Positions 12,800-13,459 of a stretch of DNA of 13,459 nucleotides are shown here, piece by piece; the stretch's first letter is position 1, and every line of letters starts with the position of its first letter. Source of the stretch: Candidatus Saccharimonadota bacterium. Its GTDB lineage: Bacteria; Patescibacteriota; Saccharimonadia; Saccharimonadales; UBA4665. Under the pieces are notes generated by a model that had not been told where the DNA came from, made no database searches, and saw only the letters and a list, made by a program, of their open reading frames with translations. Position numbers and translations under genes: made by a program. The stretch spans positions 1-13,459 of the forward strand of contig JARIHB010000091.1 of the NCBI GenBank assembly GCA_029288515.1, written 5' to 3'.

Positions 12800-13459
12800 A
12801 TGAGTAAGATGGTTCTTGTAGCAAAGAAGCCGCGGCGCACCGGCAGTGCGTCGAATAAGCAGAGGGTTGGCCGTCATCATAAAAAAGACGAGCACTATTT
12901 AAAGCCGTACTGGCCATATATACCTATGGTGTTGATCGTGGTGTTGGGCTTGGCTTTCAGCTCGTTGTGGGGCGCTATGCAGCACGGCGTGCTAAATTAC
13001 GCCACCGATATGAGCGCCAATGGACTGCTACAAGGCACCAATGCCCAGCGTACTGGTAACGGGCTTGGCGGGTTAAACTACAATAATACGCTGGCTTCTG
13101 CGGCCCAAGCGAAAGCTAGTGATATGGCTTCGCGTAACTATTGGTCGCACAACACTCCGGATGGCGCCACGCCCTGGACATTTATTACCAACGCTGGCTA
13201 CGCCTATGCCACCGCTGGTGAGAATTTGGCTTATGGCTTTGACAGCAGCGATGCGACCATTACGGGGTGGATGAACAGCCCGGGACATAAAGCGAATATT
13301 CTAAATACTTCCTATACCGAGGTAGGCTTCGGATTTGCCAATAGCGCCGACTTCCAGGGCACCGGCCCGGAGACTATTGTGGTTGCTATGTACGCCTCGC
13401 CGCACGCTGCCGCCCCGGTCGCCGCACCAGCCCCGACAGCCAGCAATTCGGCGCCGGCC
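12800..13459 (+). CDS. Membrane-anchored CAP (SCP/PR1-like) domain protein, C-terminus beyond window
   Basis: The frame is open from 12800 to the window end (220 codons, no stop). The N-terminus is strongly basic (about residues 8-29) and is followed by one transmembrane segment at about 42-60 (MVLIVVLGLAFSSLWG), so it should be a type II membrane or exported protein. The CAP domain at about 75-200 shows LLQGTNAQRTGNGLGGL, WSHNTPDG with H117, GENLAYG with E141, SPGHKANIL with H163 and VGFGFA at 175-180. These are the family's cavity His/Glu residues and signature. After residue 200 an Ala/Pro-rich linker begins, which suggests a further C-terminal region or a wall-spanning tail. CAP proteins have varied extracellular roles. 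A role at the host interface is possible but only inferred. It lies directly downstream of a long hairpin and has its own -10 box. Confidence 0.88.
   Translation, partial: MSKMVLVAKKPRRTGSASNKQRVGRHHKKDEHYLKPYWPYIPMVLIVVLGLAFSSLWGAMQHGVLNYATDMSANGLLQGTNAQRTGNGLGGLNYNNTLASAAQAKASDMASRNYWSHNTPDGATPWTFITNAGYAYATAGENLAYGFDSSDATITGWMNSPGHKANILNTSYTEVGFGFANSADFQGTGPETIVVAMYASPHAAAPVAAPAPTASNSAPA

Noticed and set aside
1..13459. UGA recoding as in Gracilibacteria/Absconditabacteria
   Set aside because: UGA ends rnhB and the 7560-8750 gene at sensible lengths, and no in-frame UGA is needed inside a recognised protein.
1..13459. tRNA genes, rRNA, CRISPR arrays, insertion sequences, phage attachment sites
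   Set aside because: I read both strands for T-loop consensus, spaced direct repeats and transposase motifs and found none that held up.

Overview
The window looks like a compact chromosome segment from an ultra-small, host-associated bacterium of the Patescibacteria/CPR, most likely Candidatus Saccharibacteria (TM7). This is an inference from gene content and style: short intergenic gaps, UGA used as a normal stop (the ends of rnhB and of the 7560-8750 gene), scattered type IV pilus genes, a cytoplasmic M1 aminopeptidase, a malic enzyme and several orphan membrane or secreted proteins. No tRNA, rRNA, CRISPR array or insertion sequence was recognised. Fifteen protein genes are called. The first (nusA) and the last (a CAP-domain protein) run off the window.

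Layout. 1-743 (-) is the N-terminal third or more of nusA, with a strong promoter and a terminator-like hairpin in its leader. 888-1670 (-) is a four-helix membrane protein with a proline-rich tail. 1778-2242 (+) is a type IV prepilin and 2299-4875 (+) an M1 zinc aminopeptidase. On the minus strand, rplS (6373-6885), rnhB (5197-5751) and yraN (4856-5200) keep their widely conserved bacterial order, but a plus-strand secreted orphan (5825-6304) with its own promoter and a shared bidirectional terminator sits between rplS and rnhB. 7064-7450 (-) is a SpoIIAA/STAS-like protein. 7560-10507 (+) is a three-gene operon: a helical protein that may have a class I isoprenoid-synthase fold, a malic enzyme and an unrecognised protein. 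10504-12105 (-) is a PilB/GspE assembly ATPase with no cysteine at all. 12157-12654 (+) is a SpoU/TrmH RNA methyltransferase and 12800-13459 (+) a membrane-anchored CAP-domain protein.

The most notable signals are non-coding. (1) Seven genes have a -10 hexamer ending only 6-10 nt before the start codon and no Shine-Dalgarno sequence, which implies leaderless or near-leaderless mRNAs. Genes inside the operon and genes with real leaders do have SD sequences. (2) Two intergenic spaces are almost filled by long rod-like RNA hairpins: 6958-7061, closed by a perfect 16-bp stem, and 12664-12786, closed by a perfect 24-bp stem. Each is wedged between a stop codon and the next promoter, and neither has a U-tract. 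(3) The nusA leader carries an intrinsic-terminator-like hairpin starting about 4 nt after the predicted transcription start, with a possible competing pairing. This suggests autoregulated attenuation.

The pilin and PilB both belong to type IV pilus assembly and probably serve attachment or motility towards a host. The CAP protein may also act at the cell surface. The remaining recognised genes are translation, transcription and RNA or DNA maintenance functions.
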